DNA of 27,759 nt, taken from positions 5,247 to 33,005 of the forward strand of contig JAHEEO010000004.1 in assembly GCA_024640665.1 (NCBI GenBank). Direction: 5' to 3'. Within the stretch, counting starts at the first letter, position 1, and each line of letters starts with the position of its first letter. This DNA comes from Rhodospirillales bacterium. Its GTDB lineage: Bacteria > Pseudomonadota > Gammaproteobacteria > Steroidobacterales > Rariloculaceae. Below, in pieces: positions 16,534 to 23,858 of this stretch. Under the pieces are notes generated by a model. That model had not been told where the DNA came from. It saw only the letters and a list, made by a program, of their open reading frames with translations, and searched no databases. The position numbers were made by a program, and so were the translations under genes.

Positions 16534-18495
16534 TCAATTCAGCGCATCAGTCGGCTTTTGCACGCGTGACAGAAACTGACGCGTGTCTACACCGACGCCT
16601 TGTTCCAACCACGTATAAACGACCGTGTGCCATAAGACTCTGCGGACATATTCCCGTGTTTCGTTATAAGGGATGTTCTCGATCCAAACATCCATATCAA
16701 TAGCAGATTCCGGAAGCCAGCGGGCAGCAGCATTCGGGCCGGCATTGTACGCAGCCAGGCTGACCGGCAATTGCTGATCGAAGCGATCAAACCAACTGCG
16801 GAGCGTGGCTACGCCTAAAGCGATATTCTGTGCTGGATCATGCAGGTCCGAACGCCGTGGGCTGGCCAGCCCGGCGTTTTGTGCTGTGCGTCTTGCGGTT
16901 TCCGGGAGCAGTTGCATCAGCCCGAGCGCGCCGGCGCCAGATGCGGCATCCGGGCGAAACAGGCTTTCTTGGCGTACAACACCGTTTATGAGCGCGGCAG
17001 GAACTGCATTGCTTTTGGCTGCGATGGCCACTTCCGATGCATAAACGTCTGGATACAGCATTTCATAGTCATTGAACTGACCCGCTCGTGTAGCGGCGGC
17101 AACTGCCATGTCATACCAGCCCCAACTCGCGGCAAGAATCGCAGCTTGGGAAATCTCGTCTTCAGACATCGCGTTCGTGGCATAACGCCATTCACGGGTT
17201 GCGTATAAACGCTGTTCGAGCGCGAAGAGTTCTCTTGCCCGACTGACTTCGGGGCGCCGCAAGAGCGCTGCCTGAATCTCGACGTTGCGCGCCAGCGGAA
17301 CATGATTCGGAATGACAAGACGTCCTAGCCGCGCGGCAGCGGTTGCCGAATAGAAATTGTCGGTCTCTAGTATCTTTTGATATAGAACGTGGGCATTGTC
17401 CGCTCCCTCGAGTTGCTCCGTCGTGCGCGCCAACCAATACGACCATACGCTGCGTTCACGCTCATCGTTAGACATTAAGTCCAAAGCATCGGCGCTTACG
17501 CGCCAACTGCCGTTCCAAAGTGCGGCCCGAATCAGCCAAGACAATGCATAGTCATCTAACTGCCCTGGGGCGACAGACGCAAACAGCTGCAACGCCTCCG
17601 GCTGACGGTCCCATGCGAGCCCTAAAGCCAGCGTTCTGGCGAAACGGCTCGATTCCTGTGCATTGGCGCCGATCGCAGTCATCAGCGGCGCGAACCGCGC
17701 CAAAGCTTCGCTAGGACGATCTGTCGCCAACGCAGACCATGCGGCAAAAAACGCTGTGTCATTGCCGGGTTTCGCGCCTGTCTCAATCGCGGAATCGACC
17801 GTTTGCAGCGGCTGGCTGAGCATGTCCGCCCAGCTCAAATAATAGATCGCACGATCGTCTGGAAGCCGCCGCGCGATAATGCGGGCAAAGCTGCCTTGAC
17901 CGCTTTCAAGCAGCATGCGAACGCGCTCCTCAGTCAGCGCGGTGTCGAGCGTTCCTTCGCTCCGAAGCCATTCAAACGCTGCTTCGCAAGCACTCGGCAA
18001 TCGGCGCGGGGAGACCCACCTGTCCGCAATGAGTTGCGCAAGGCCGTCAGTCTGACCGAGCTGCACACGTGCGCTCAAATATTCGCATTCACGAGTTACG
18101 TTGGCCGCGTCTGCTGTATATGCAGCAACGAACTCTGGCCAAGCTTCGAGATTCGCAAGTCTTAAAAGCAGTTCTCGCCTGAACGATTCAGCGATCGGCG
18201 TGTCGCGATGTTTGCTGAGAAAGTCGATTGCAGCGCTGAACTGTGATGCATCCAACTCGCTTGTGCCGAAACTGTTCAACATGCGCGCAGCCTCGAGGTA
18301 CGGATACAAAACGTAAGCCTGCAGCGTGCGGCTATCGCGAGAGTGCTCGCTCGCATTTCCTCCAATGGCATTCATTGCCGCACTAAACTCTTCGCGTTCT
18401 CGCGCAAACGATTGCTCATTGGCGGATGAGTCACTAACGCAAAGGGTGTAAATCAAGGCTATCAGCGCGATAGAAGCAGACTTGGTCATCTTCAT
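16534..18495 (-). CDS. slt: Soluble lytic murein transglycosylase (Slt70 type)
   Basis: The 653-residue protein has a signal peptide (ALIALIYTLCVSDSSA|NE) and a long alpha-superhelical region (about residues 30-480) made of helical repeats, as in the doughnut of Slt70. A C-terminal SLT domain follows: VVRQESLFRPDA with catalytic Glu510, GALGLMQLLPETAR, LGVATLRSWF and LAAYNAGPNAAARWL. It cleaves the MurNAc-GlcNAc bond of peptidoglycan with formation of 1,6-anhydroMurNAc in the periplasm. Length and domain order match E. coli Slt (645 residues). An ATG two codons downstream is an alternative start. The gene is convergent with tRNA-Thr and divergent from nfeD. Confidence 0.94.
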   Translation of the reverse strand: MKMTKSASIALIALIYTLCVSDSSANEQSFAREREEFSAAMNAIGGNASEHSRDSRTLQAYVLYPYLEAARMLNSFGTSELDASQFSAAIDFLSKHRDTPIAESFRRELLLRLANLEAWPEFVAAYTADAANVTRECEYLSARVQLGQTDGLAQLIADRWVSPRRLPSACEAAFEWLRSEGTLDTALTEERVRMLLESGQGSFARIIARRLPDDRAIYYLSWADMLSQPLQTVDSAIETGAKPGNDTAFFAAWSALATDRPSEALARFAPLMTAIGANAQESSRFARTLALGLAWDRQPEALQLFASVAPGQLDDYALSWLIRAALWNGSWRVSADALDLMSNDERERSVWSYWLARTTEQLEGADNAHVLYQKILETDNFYSATAAARLGRLVIPNHVPLARNVEIQAALLRRPEVSRARELFALEQRLYATREWRYATNAMSEDEISQAAILAASWGWYDMAVAAATRAGQFNDYEMLYPDVYASEVAIAAKSNAVPAALINGVVRQESLFRPDAASGAGALGLMQLLPETARRTAQNAGLASPRRSDLHDPAQNIALGVATLRSWFDRFDQQLPVSLAAYNAGPNAAARWLPESAIDMDVWIENIPYNETREYVRRVLWHTVVYTWLEQGVGVDTRQFLSRVQKPTDALN

Positions 18496-18561
18496 GGCAG
18501 CTCAGCGAAGGAAGCAGTTAGCATACAGGCTCCGATGTACTGCGAAAACGTGACGTTTGAC

Positions 18562-18590
18562 GTGACTTCAATGCGTGGGGTTCGGATAAT
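18562..18590 (+). promoter_or_regulatory. Predicted sigma-70 promoter of nfeD-qmcA
   Basis: GTGACT (18562-18567), a 17-nt spacer and GATAAT (18585-18590, five of six to consensus) predict a start near 18597, about 25 nt before the nfeD TTG. The repeat ACGTGAC occurs twice just upstream (18548-18554 and 18560-18566) and might be an activator site. Confidence 0.45.
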
Positions 18591-18621
18591 CTAACAAATC
18601 GAGTTCGCGGGGAGAGCGGAA

Positions 18622-19059
18622 TTGCAGTGGTGGAGCTGGATGATCATGGGCATCGTGCTGTTGGCCGCAGAACTCCTGGCTATCGACGCGCAGTTTTTCT
18701 TGGTTTTCTTGGGCGCCGGCGCAATTACTGTCGGCCTCGCCGGGTTGATCGGTCTGGATGTGCCTGCGTGGGCGCAGTGGATTTCGTTTGGCATCGTATC
18801 CTTGATTTACATGGTCACAGTCCGGCGCAAACTGTATGAGCTCGTTCGCGGCCACCCTGTAAGTGTTGAGAAAGCGAAAGTCGGCCAAACGATAAATGTT
18901 ATTGATGAACTGCTGCCAGGCGATTCGTGCCGGGTGGAATTTCGCGGCACTACCTGGAAAGCTGTCAATATCGGCGATGCCAGTGTTCCAGCTGGAGGTG
19001 GCGCTCGGATAGATGTTGTCGACGGGCTTACGCTTCACGTACGTTCCGTAGACGTTTAG
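18622..19059 (+). CDS. nfeD: NfeD family membrane protein (YbbJ-like)
   Basis: The 145-residue protein starts at a TTG preceded by GGGGAGAG at good spacing. The first residues (QWWSWM) and following hydrophobic helices (ELLAIDAQFFLVFLGAGAIT, WAQWISFGIVSLIYMVTV) match short NfeD proteins. The C-terminal part, about residues 80-145, is the OB-fold domain (GDSCRVEFRGTTWKA, VVDGLTLHV). Short NfeD proteins pair with SPFH/stomatin proteins in membrane microdomains, and the partner gene qmcA follows after 12 nt. The exact function is unsettled, with roles in membrane quality control proposed for the E. coli pair. Confidence 0.9.
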   Translation: MQWWSWMIMGIVLLAAELLAIDAQFFLVFLGAGAITVGLAGLIGLDVPAWAQWISFGIVSLIYMVTVRRKLYELVRGHPVSVEKAKVGQTINVIDELLPGDSCRVEFRGTTWKAVNIGDASVPAGGGARIDVVDGLTLHVRSVDV

Positions 19060-19071
19060 TCGGAGAATTTT

Positions 19072-20031
19072 ATGGACCAGTCTGCTTTCTTAGTCGCAGT
19101 CGCATTCCTAATATTGGTTGTTGTACTTATCGCCAAAACTGCGGTCGTTGTGCCACAGCAGACCGCGATAGTCATAGAGCGCTGGGGCCGGTATACCAAG
19201 ACGCTTTCGGCTGGCTTTCACATTCTCATCCCGTTCTTCGAGCGAGTTGCATACCGGCATTCTCTAAAAGAGCAGGCAGTCGATATTCCGGAGCAAATCT
19301 GTATTACCAGAGATAATGTGCAGGTCGGTATCGATGGCGTTTTATACCTTCAGGTGTTAGATGCGGCCCGCGCGTCATATGGCATCGGTGATTATCTATT
19401 TGCGATATCCCAGTTGGCACAAACGACTCTGCGCAGTGAAATCGGCAAGATTGATTTGGACCGCACTTTTGAAGAGCGCGCTGTGATCAATTCCAATGTC
19501 GTTAGCGAGCTAGACAAAGCATCTGATCCTTGGGGTGTAAAAGTGCTCCGGTACGAGATCAAGAATATCAATCCGCCGCACGATGTTATCCAGGCTATGG
19601 AAAAGCAGATGCGTGCAGAGCGTGAGAAACGTGCTGTGATTTTGCAGTCCGAAGGCGAGCGCGATGCGCAGATCAACCAAGCCGAAGGCGAGAAGCAGCG
19701 TGTCATCAAAGAGTCTGAGGCGAATCGCGAGCAGCAAATCAACGAAGCGGCCGGCGAAGCTGAGGCCATCTTGGCTGTCGCAACGGCTACCGCTGAAGGC
19801 CTTCGGCAAGTTGCCAGCGCGCTGGTAATGGATGGAGGCAATGCTGCCATGCAATTACGAATCGCGGAAGACTACGTACAACAGTTTGGTAATTTGGCCA
19901 AAGCCAGTAACACCCTGGTTGTGCCTGCTAGCTTGTCTGACGTCTCTAGCATGATCGCGTTGGCCACGAAGGTTTTTGACGCCAGTAAGGATTCGGGACC
20001 GCCGCCGCCGCCGCAACGGGCGCCGCGCTAG
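19072..20031 (+). CDS. qmcA: SPFH/stomatin-family protein QmcA
   Basis: The 319-residue product has one N-terminal membrane helix (AFLVAVAFLILVVVLIAKTA). It is followed by the SPFH/Band 7 domain: VPQQTAIVIERWGRYTKTL, GFHILIPFFERVAYRHSLKE, and VLRYEIKNINPPHDVIQAME. A charged Glu/Ala-rich coiled coil covers about residues 175-245 (REKRAVILQSEGERDAQINQ), and a short Pro-rich tail ends in PPPPPQRAPR. This is the usual stomatin layout with an oligomer of ring type around membrane proteases. GGAG lies seven nucleotides before the ATG. It is co-transcribed with nfeD and convergent with ygiQ, 43 nt away. Confidence 0.93.
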   Translation: MDQSAFLVAVAFLILVVVLIAKTAVVVPQQTAIVIERWGRYTKTLSAGFHILIPFFERVAYRHSLKEQAVDIPEQICITRDNVQVGIDGVLYLQVLDAARASYGIGDYLFAISQLAQTTLRSEIGKIDLDRTFEERAVINSNVVSELDKASDPWGVKVLRYEIKNINPPHDVIQAMEKQMRAEREKRAVILQSEGERDAQINQAEGEKQRVIKESEANREQQINEAAGEAEAILAVATATAEGLRQVASALVMDGGNAAMQLRIAEDYVQQFGNLAKASNTLVVPASLSDVSSMIALATKVFDASKDSGPPPPPQRAPR

Positions 20032-20074
20032 GCCCAGTCCCGGCGCAGGGCTTGGGCTCTGCCGAGATTACAGG

Positions 20075-22177
20075 TCACCGGGTGTGTTGCGTTTTGAAAG
20101 ACTGCTTCTTGCGAACGCCTTCAAAGGCCTTGCCGGTGCCGCGCGGTTGAAAGCGCGGAATCAAATGCTGCTTGCCGTTACCGATCAGGTCTTCGCGACC
20201 CATTCTCTGCAGTGCGGCACGCAGCATCGGCCAATTGTTCGGGTCGTGATAGCGTAAGAAGGCTTTGTGCAGACGCCTGACTTTCAGGCCTTTGGGGACG
20301 GTAACGGTCTCCGAGTCTTTGCGAACGCGCCGAAGCGGGTTTTTCCCTGAATAGTACATCGCAGTGGCGGTCGCCATTGGCCCCGGCAAGAAGGCCTGCA
20401 CTTGATCTGCCCTGTAGCCGTTTTTCTTCAGCCATAGAGCCAGTTCGAGCATGTCTTCATCAGTTGTGCCGGGGTGCGCGGCTATGAAATATGGAATCAG
20501 ATATTGTTCTTTTCCGGCAGCCTTCGAGTAGCGGTCAAAGAGTTTCTTGAAGCGGTCATATGCTGCGATCCCCGGCTTCATCATCTTTGATAGTGGACCG
20601 TCTGAAATCGCTTCGGGAGCAATCTTCAAGTAGCCGCCGGTATGGTGCTGTGCGAGTTCTTTCACATATTCGGGCGATTCGATTGCGAGGTCATAGCGCA
20701 CACCGGAAGCGATAAGCACTTTCTTCACGCCGTCGAGTTTGCGGGCCCGTTTATAGAGGTTGATGAGTGCCGAGTGATCGGTATCCAAGTTGCTGCAAAC
20801 GCCCGGAAACACGCACGATGGTCTTCTGCACGCTGCTTCGATTTCCTTGCTCTTGCATGCTAACCGGTACATGTTGGCAGTCGGTCCGCCTAGGTCCGAA
20901 ATGACTCCCGTGAATCCCGGTACTTCGTCGCGAATCGTTTCGATCTCTCGAACAATTGAATCTTCACTGCGGTTTTGAATGATGCGGCCTTCGTGTTCGG
21001 TAATGGAACAAAAGGTGCATCCGCCAAAGCAACCGCGCTGTATCGTTACCGAGAAGCGGATCATTTCATACGCTGGAATCCGCTCAGTACCATATGCCGG
21101 ATGGGGTTTGCGCTGGTAAGGCAGTTCATATGTTCGGTCCATTTCCGTCATCGACAGCGGCAATGGCGGCGGATTGAGCCATATGTCTTTGTTGCCATGA
21201 CGCTGCACGAGCGCGCGCGCGTTGCCCGGATTCGACTCCATGTGCACGATGCGTGATGCGTGGGCATAGAGGACCGGATCGTCTCGCACCTGCTCGAAAC
21301 TCGGCATCCGGATATATGACAACCGGGCTGGGACAGAGTCGGCATGCCGAGCAAACTTCACTACCGTGGGCTGGCTTGCATTGCTGGCTGATGCCCGGTG
21401 ACCCCCCGGCACGGCTGCGTATGGATCGGGCCTGGCTTCTATAGGCCCGGGCGCATCCAGGTGCGTAGAGTCGATTTCAACCCAGTTTTCGTCAGCTTGA
21501 TTCCCAATCAGTGCTGTGCCGCGCATGTTCGAAATAGCGTTGATGTTCTCGCCGGCAGCCAGTCTGTGGGCGATTTCGACGATTTGTCTTTCGCCGTTGC
21601 CAAATACCAGCAAATCGGCGCGGGCGTCCAATAGCAGCGACCGGCGGATCTTCTCTTGCCAATAGTCGAAGTGCGCAACTCGCCTAAGGCTGGCTTCAAT
21701 ACCCCCAATGATCAGCGTTGATTGCGGATAGGCTTCGTGAATCCGCTGTGAATAGACTATAACGCTGCGATCGGGGCGGCGGCCGCCCTGCCCGCCCGGT
21801 GTATATGCATCATCGCTGCGAACGCGGCGGTCGGCCGTATAGCGATTGACCATGGAATCCATGTTGCCGGCGGTAATCCCAAAAAACAGCTTGGGCTCTC
21901 CGAGCGCCTCAAAAGCTTCCGTCGACCGCCAGTCTGGCTGAGCGATGATGCCAACTCGGAAACCCTGTGCCTCGAGAACGCGCCCGACGATTGCCATGCC
22001 AAAACTGGGGTGATCCACGTAGGCGTCGCCGGTGACGAGGATAATGTCGCACTGATTCCATCCGAGCTCGTCCATTTCGGCCCGAGACATCGGCAGAAAG
22101 GGCGCCGGCGTAAGTCGATGCGCCCAATACGGCTTATAACCGTAGAGTTCTGGTGCTGCGGGAGGTTGCTGGCTCAA
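20075..22177 (-). CDS. ygiQ: YgiQ family radical SAM protein
   Basis: The 700-residue protein has the radical SAM cluster motif RGCFGGCTFCSITEHEGR (Cys383, Cys387, Cys390). It also carries the long YgiQ N-terminal domain with APFLPMSRAEMDELGW, CDIILVTGDAYVDHPSFGMA and GFRVGIIAQPDW, plus a C-terminal region with LIPYFIAAHPGT. It should reductively cleave S-adenosylmethionine; the physiological substrate of YgiQ is not known. The frame starts at TTG 22177, without a clear ribosome site. The N-terminal residues before MSRAEMDELGW match the family, which favours this start over the in-frame ATG 29 codons later. The gene lies immediately downstream of the terminator at 22253-22278, so it needs its own promoter in the 75 nt between. 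Confidence 0.93.
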   Translation of the reverse strand: MSQQPPAAPELYGYKPYWAHRLTPAPFLPMSRAEMDELGWNQCDIILVTGDAYVDHPSFGMAIVGRVLEAQGFRVGIIAQPDWRSTEAFEALGEPKLFFGITAGNMDSMVNRYTADRRVRSDDAYTPGGQGGRRPDRSVIVYSQRIHEAYPQSTLIIGGIEASLRRVAHFDYWQEKIRRSLLLDARADLLVFGNGERQIVEIAHRLAAGENINAISNMRGTALIGNQADENWVEIDSTHLDAPGPIEARPDPYAAVPGGHRASASNASQPTVVKFARHADSVPARLSYIRMPSFEQVRDDPVLYAHASRIVHMESNPGNARALVQRHGNKDIWLNPPPLPLSMTEMDRTYELPYQRKPHPAYGTERIPAYEMIRFSVTIQRGCFGGCTFCSITEHEGRIIQNRSEDSIVREIETIRDEVPGFTGVISDLGGPTANMYRLACKSKEIEAACRRPSCVFPGVCSNLDTDHSALINLYKRARKLDGVKKVLIASGVRYDLAIESPEYVKELAQHHTGGYLKIAPEAISDGPLSKMMKPGIAAYDRFKKLFDRYSKAAGKEQYLIPYFIAAHPGTTDEDMLELALWLKKNGYRADQVQAFLPGPMATATAMYYSGKNPLRRVRKDSETVTVPKGLKVRRLHKAFLRYHDPNNWPMLRAALQRMGREDLIGNGKQHLIPRFQPRGTGKAFEGVRKKQSFKTQHTR

Positions 22178-22252
22178 GGGTGCGTGCTGCGGTCAGCTGA
22201 GAGATGGAGACGACAGAGAGCCTACCACGAAGCCGCTCGCACTGGAGACCGC

Positions 22253-22278
22253 AAAAAAAACCCGGCCGATGGGCCGGG
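22253..22278 (-). terminator. Intrinsic terminator with U8 tract
   Basis: On the - strand a G+C hairpin, CCCGGCC, loop CATC, GGCCGGG (22261-22278), is followed at once by eight T (22253-22260). The 7-bp stem is perfect. The nearest upstream - strand stop is at 22425, about 147 nt away, so the terminator probably closes a separate short RNA or a long 3' UTR. Confidence 0.9.
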
Positions 22279-22325
22279 TAGTATTTCTTGGGGTGAAACC
22301 GTAAGGAGCTTTGCTCCGAAACTTA
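22253..22325 (-). ncRNA. Candidate small RNA ending in the U8 terminator
   Basis: On the - strand, about 70 nt ahead of the terminator hold a small hairpin GGAGC-AAA-GCTCC (22302-22314) and then a mostly unpaired stretch TTACGGTTTCACCCCAAG. The U8 terminator and its stem follow. No sizeable reading frame is present. A perfect CRP-type palindrome lies 34 nt upstream of the estimated 5' end. The layout of short stem, single-stranded seed, strong terminator and Hfq-type U tail is that of trans-acting small RNAs, but the 5' end and promoter are not clear and no known RNA family was recognised. A long 3' UTR of the gene at 22425 is the main alternative. Confidence 0.33.
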
Positions 22326-22358
22326 ACGTAATGCTGCCGCAGTGCGGCCCATTGCGCC

Positions 22359-22374
22359 TGTGAACTAGTTCACA
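22359..22374. promoter_or_regulatory. Perfect 16-bp palindrome matching the CRP consensus
   Basis: TGTGAACTAGTTCACA is fully symmetric and contains TGTGA-N6-TCACA, the consensus for CRP/Vfr-type regulators. It lies between ygiQ and the gene at 22425. A GntR-family operator is an alternative reading. The centre is about 42-46 nt before the estimated small-RNA start, near but not exactly at a class II position. Confidence 0.55.
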
Positions 22375-22399
22375 TAATGCATAAGTCAGCGGGTTGGGA

Positions 22400-22418
22400 G
22401 GCCGATGCTGCATCGGCC
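22400..22418 (-). terminator. Perfect 8-bp hairpin after the 22425 gene, no U tract
   Basis: GGCCGATG and CATCGGCC form a perfect stem with a 3-nt loop, starting seven nucleotides after the stop of the - strand gene. No run of T follows on either strand, so it may be a 3'-end protecting hairpin, a weak terminator or a protein site. Confidence 0.4.
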
Positions 22419-22424
22419 GTACGC

Positions 22425-22886
22425 TCAGTCGGACGGCGCTTTTACTTCGACATAGAGCGACTCGCTGCATTTAATCGCCAAGGCAGCGAGCTGCTTCATC
22501 TGAAAAATCAGGTCGCCAAGCGTGGCTGTGGGATTGGCGAAATCGATAAACCCAGTTCTGAGGTTCCAGTCGTTCATGAACGCCGCAGTTGACAGAACAT
22601 CAATCATTGCCAAGTGCTGCATGAGCCCTGGTGGGCATCGCCATAAGGCTGAGCGTTGCTGCGCATCTGTTGCGACGAGCTTGAGGTTGGAGTCGACGTT
22701 TGGCGTAAACGTAGCGAGCTTGATGATGACGCTTTGCGCATCAATCTCGGACTCGATATGCGGCCAGGCAAGCGGTGTTTCCAGCGGCAATGAGATGCTG
22801 TCATCAGCAGGCGCCACAAACAGTGTCGACCGAGCAGTCTGAGATTCGCTGCGATTTTTGGTTGCGGGTCGAATGGTAGTGCTCAT
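22425..22886 (-). CDS. Hypothetical protein, 153 residues
   Basis: The gene was not recognised. The predicted protein is soluble, with no signal peptide or membrane helix. It has a disordered Ser/Thr/Arg-rich start (residues 1-25), then a mixed part with VIIKLATFTPNVDSNLKLVA and a C-terminal part with DVLSTAAFMNDWNLRTGFID and LIFQMKQLAALAIKCSES. The ATG at 22886 is chosen because a good promoter lies at 22936-22964 with a predicted start near 22929, which excludes the in-frame ATG at 22934. Its own promoter, the absence of a competing frame and the following hairpin suggest a real single-gene unit. Ribosome binding is weak (AAGG about ten nucleotides away). Confidence 0.6.
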   Translation of the reverse strand: MSTTIRPATKNRSESQTARSTLFVAPADDSISLPLETPLAWPHIESEIDAQSVIIKLATFTPNVDSNLKLVATDAQQRSALWRCPPGLMQHLAMIDVLSTAAFMNDWNLRTGFIDFANPTATLGDLIFQMKQLAALAIKCSESLYVEVKAPSD

Positions 22887-22935
22887 GCTAGTCGGGCCTT
22901 GGAGTGTACTTGACCGGCGTTGTTCCGGCTCCATT

Positions 22936-22964
22936 TAAATAGTCGTTTCACGACATGAAAGCAA
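22936..22964 (-). promoter_or_regulatory. Predicted sigma-70 promoter of the 22425 gene, with operator-like repeat
   Basis: On the - strand TTGCTT (22959-22964), a 17-nt spacer and TATTTA (22936-22941) form a promoter. The spacer contains GTCGT-GAA-ACGAC (22942-22954), a perfect 5-bp inverted repeat that could be an operator. Confidence 0.5.
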
Positions 22965-23067
22965 GGACTGATCCGGCGGTTCGCTGGTTCGGTGAAAAGT
23001 AGAAACGGCGCAAAGCTCGCATGATTGGCCGGCGACTTACTGGCCTGACTGGCGCGGTACGGCAACT

Positions 23068-23766
23068 TCAAAACGCAAGATCCAGCGCCTCGCACAAGAA
23101 CCCCATCAGCGGTGCTGCTCGCTTAACCGAGCTGCCAAAGTTAGCAGGGAGTTCGCGGCCGCGAACGAAGGCGTCGCTGACTGACGCGATTGCAATAAAG
23201 TCTTTGCGGCGTAAGTCTGCCAGATGCGGGGAATCTTGCGAAAAGCCTTTGGGCGGGCGAGTGAGTTGCTCGCCGCTGAGTGAGAAAAATTCGGAGAAGC
23301 GTTTGTTGGTGGAGACTTTACGCCAGTCTTTGGGGCGATCGGCGATTTCCATTCGAATAGCGCGCAGCGCTGGCGCTTCGGGACGCCATATGCCGGCGCC
23401 AAGAAAGCAGCCGCCTGGCTCGACGTGCAGATAGAACCCGGGCGCGTGGACATCTCGACCGCGTTCGTGCCGAAACTGGATACCGATGTTGGTTTTGTAA
23501 GGTTCGCCGTTCTTGCTGAACCGCATGTCTCGATATATTCGCATTAATGACCCACCGACGCGTTTGGGACTTGCGACAAAATGCGGTGAGATTGCCGCTA
23601 GGCGCGGCGCGAAGGCTTCAATAAACGCCAGCGCTGGTTCACGCACAAACATTTCGTAGTCGTCTTTGTGCCCCTGGAACCAAGTTCTGTTGTTGTTGTT
23701 CTTGAGGTCCTTCAGGAATTTGAATGTCCGGGTAGAAAATTCGCTCGGTGGTTGCAGCTTGGCCAT
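23068..23766 (-). CDS. DUF2461 (TIGR02453 family) protein
   Basis: The 232-residue protein matches the DUF2461/TIGR02453 family over its whole length. It opens with FKFLKDLKNNNNRTWFQGHKDDYE, of which FKFLKDL and NRTWFQ are family hallmarks. RIYRDMRFSKNGEPYKTNIG and GFYLHVEPGGCFLGAGIW are the central motifs, and PKGFSQDSPHLADLRRKDFI lies near the end. The family is widespread in bacteria and fungi and has no established function. No signal peptide or membrane segment is present. The next - strand gene starts about 180 nt downstream, so the two are likely transcribed separately. Confidence 0.9.
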   Translation of the reverse strand: MAKLQPPSEFSTRTFKFLKDLKNNNNRTWFQGHKDDYEMFVREPALAFIEAFAPRLAAISPHFVASPKRVGGSLMRIYRDMRFSKNGEPYKTNIGIQFRHERGRDVHAPGFYLHVEPGGCFLGAGIWRPEAPALRAIRMEIADRPKDWRKVSTNKRFSEFFSLSGEQLTRPPKGFSQDSPHLADLRRKDFIAIASVSDAFVRGRELPANFGSSVKRAAPLMGFLCEALDLAF

Positions 23767-23858
23767 CGCAATTGATCTCGGTAGCGTTGGAGACGTCTTC
23801 CAGCATACCGAAGCGTCGGCTGGCGATGAAGCATCGAAACAGTTAGCTTATTAAACAT

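Noticed and set aside
20032..20057. Hairpin GCCCA...TGGGC between qmcA and ygiQ as a terminator
   Set aside because: The stem is only about five base pairs and no T run follows on either strand.
23021..23434. 137-codon open frame on the + strand over the DUF2461 gene
   Set aside because: It is antisense to a conserved family and shows no motif of its own.
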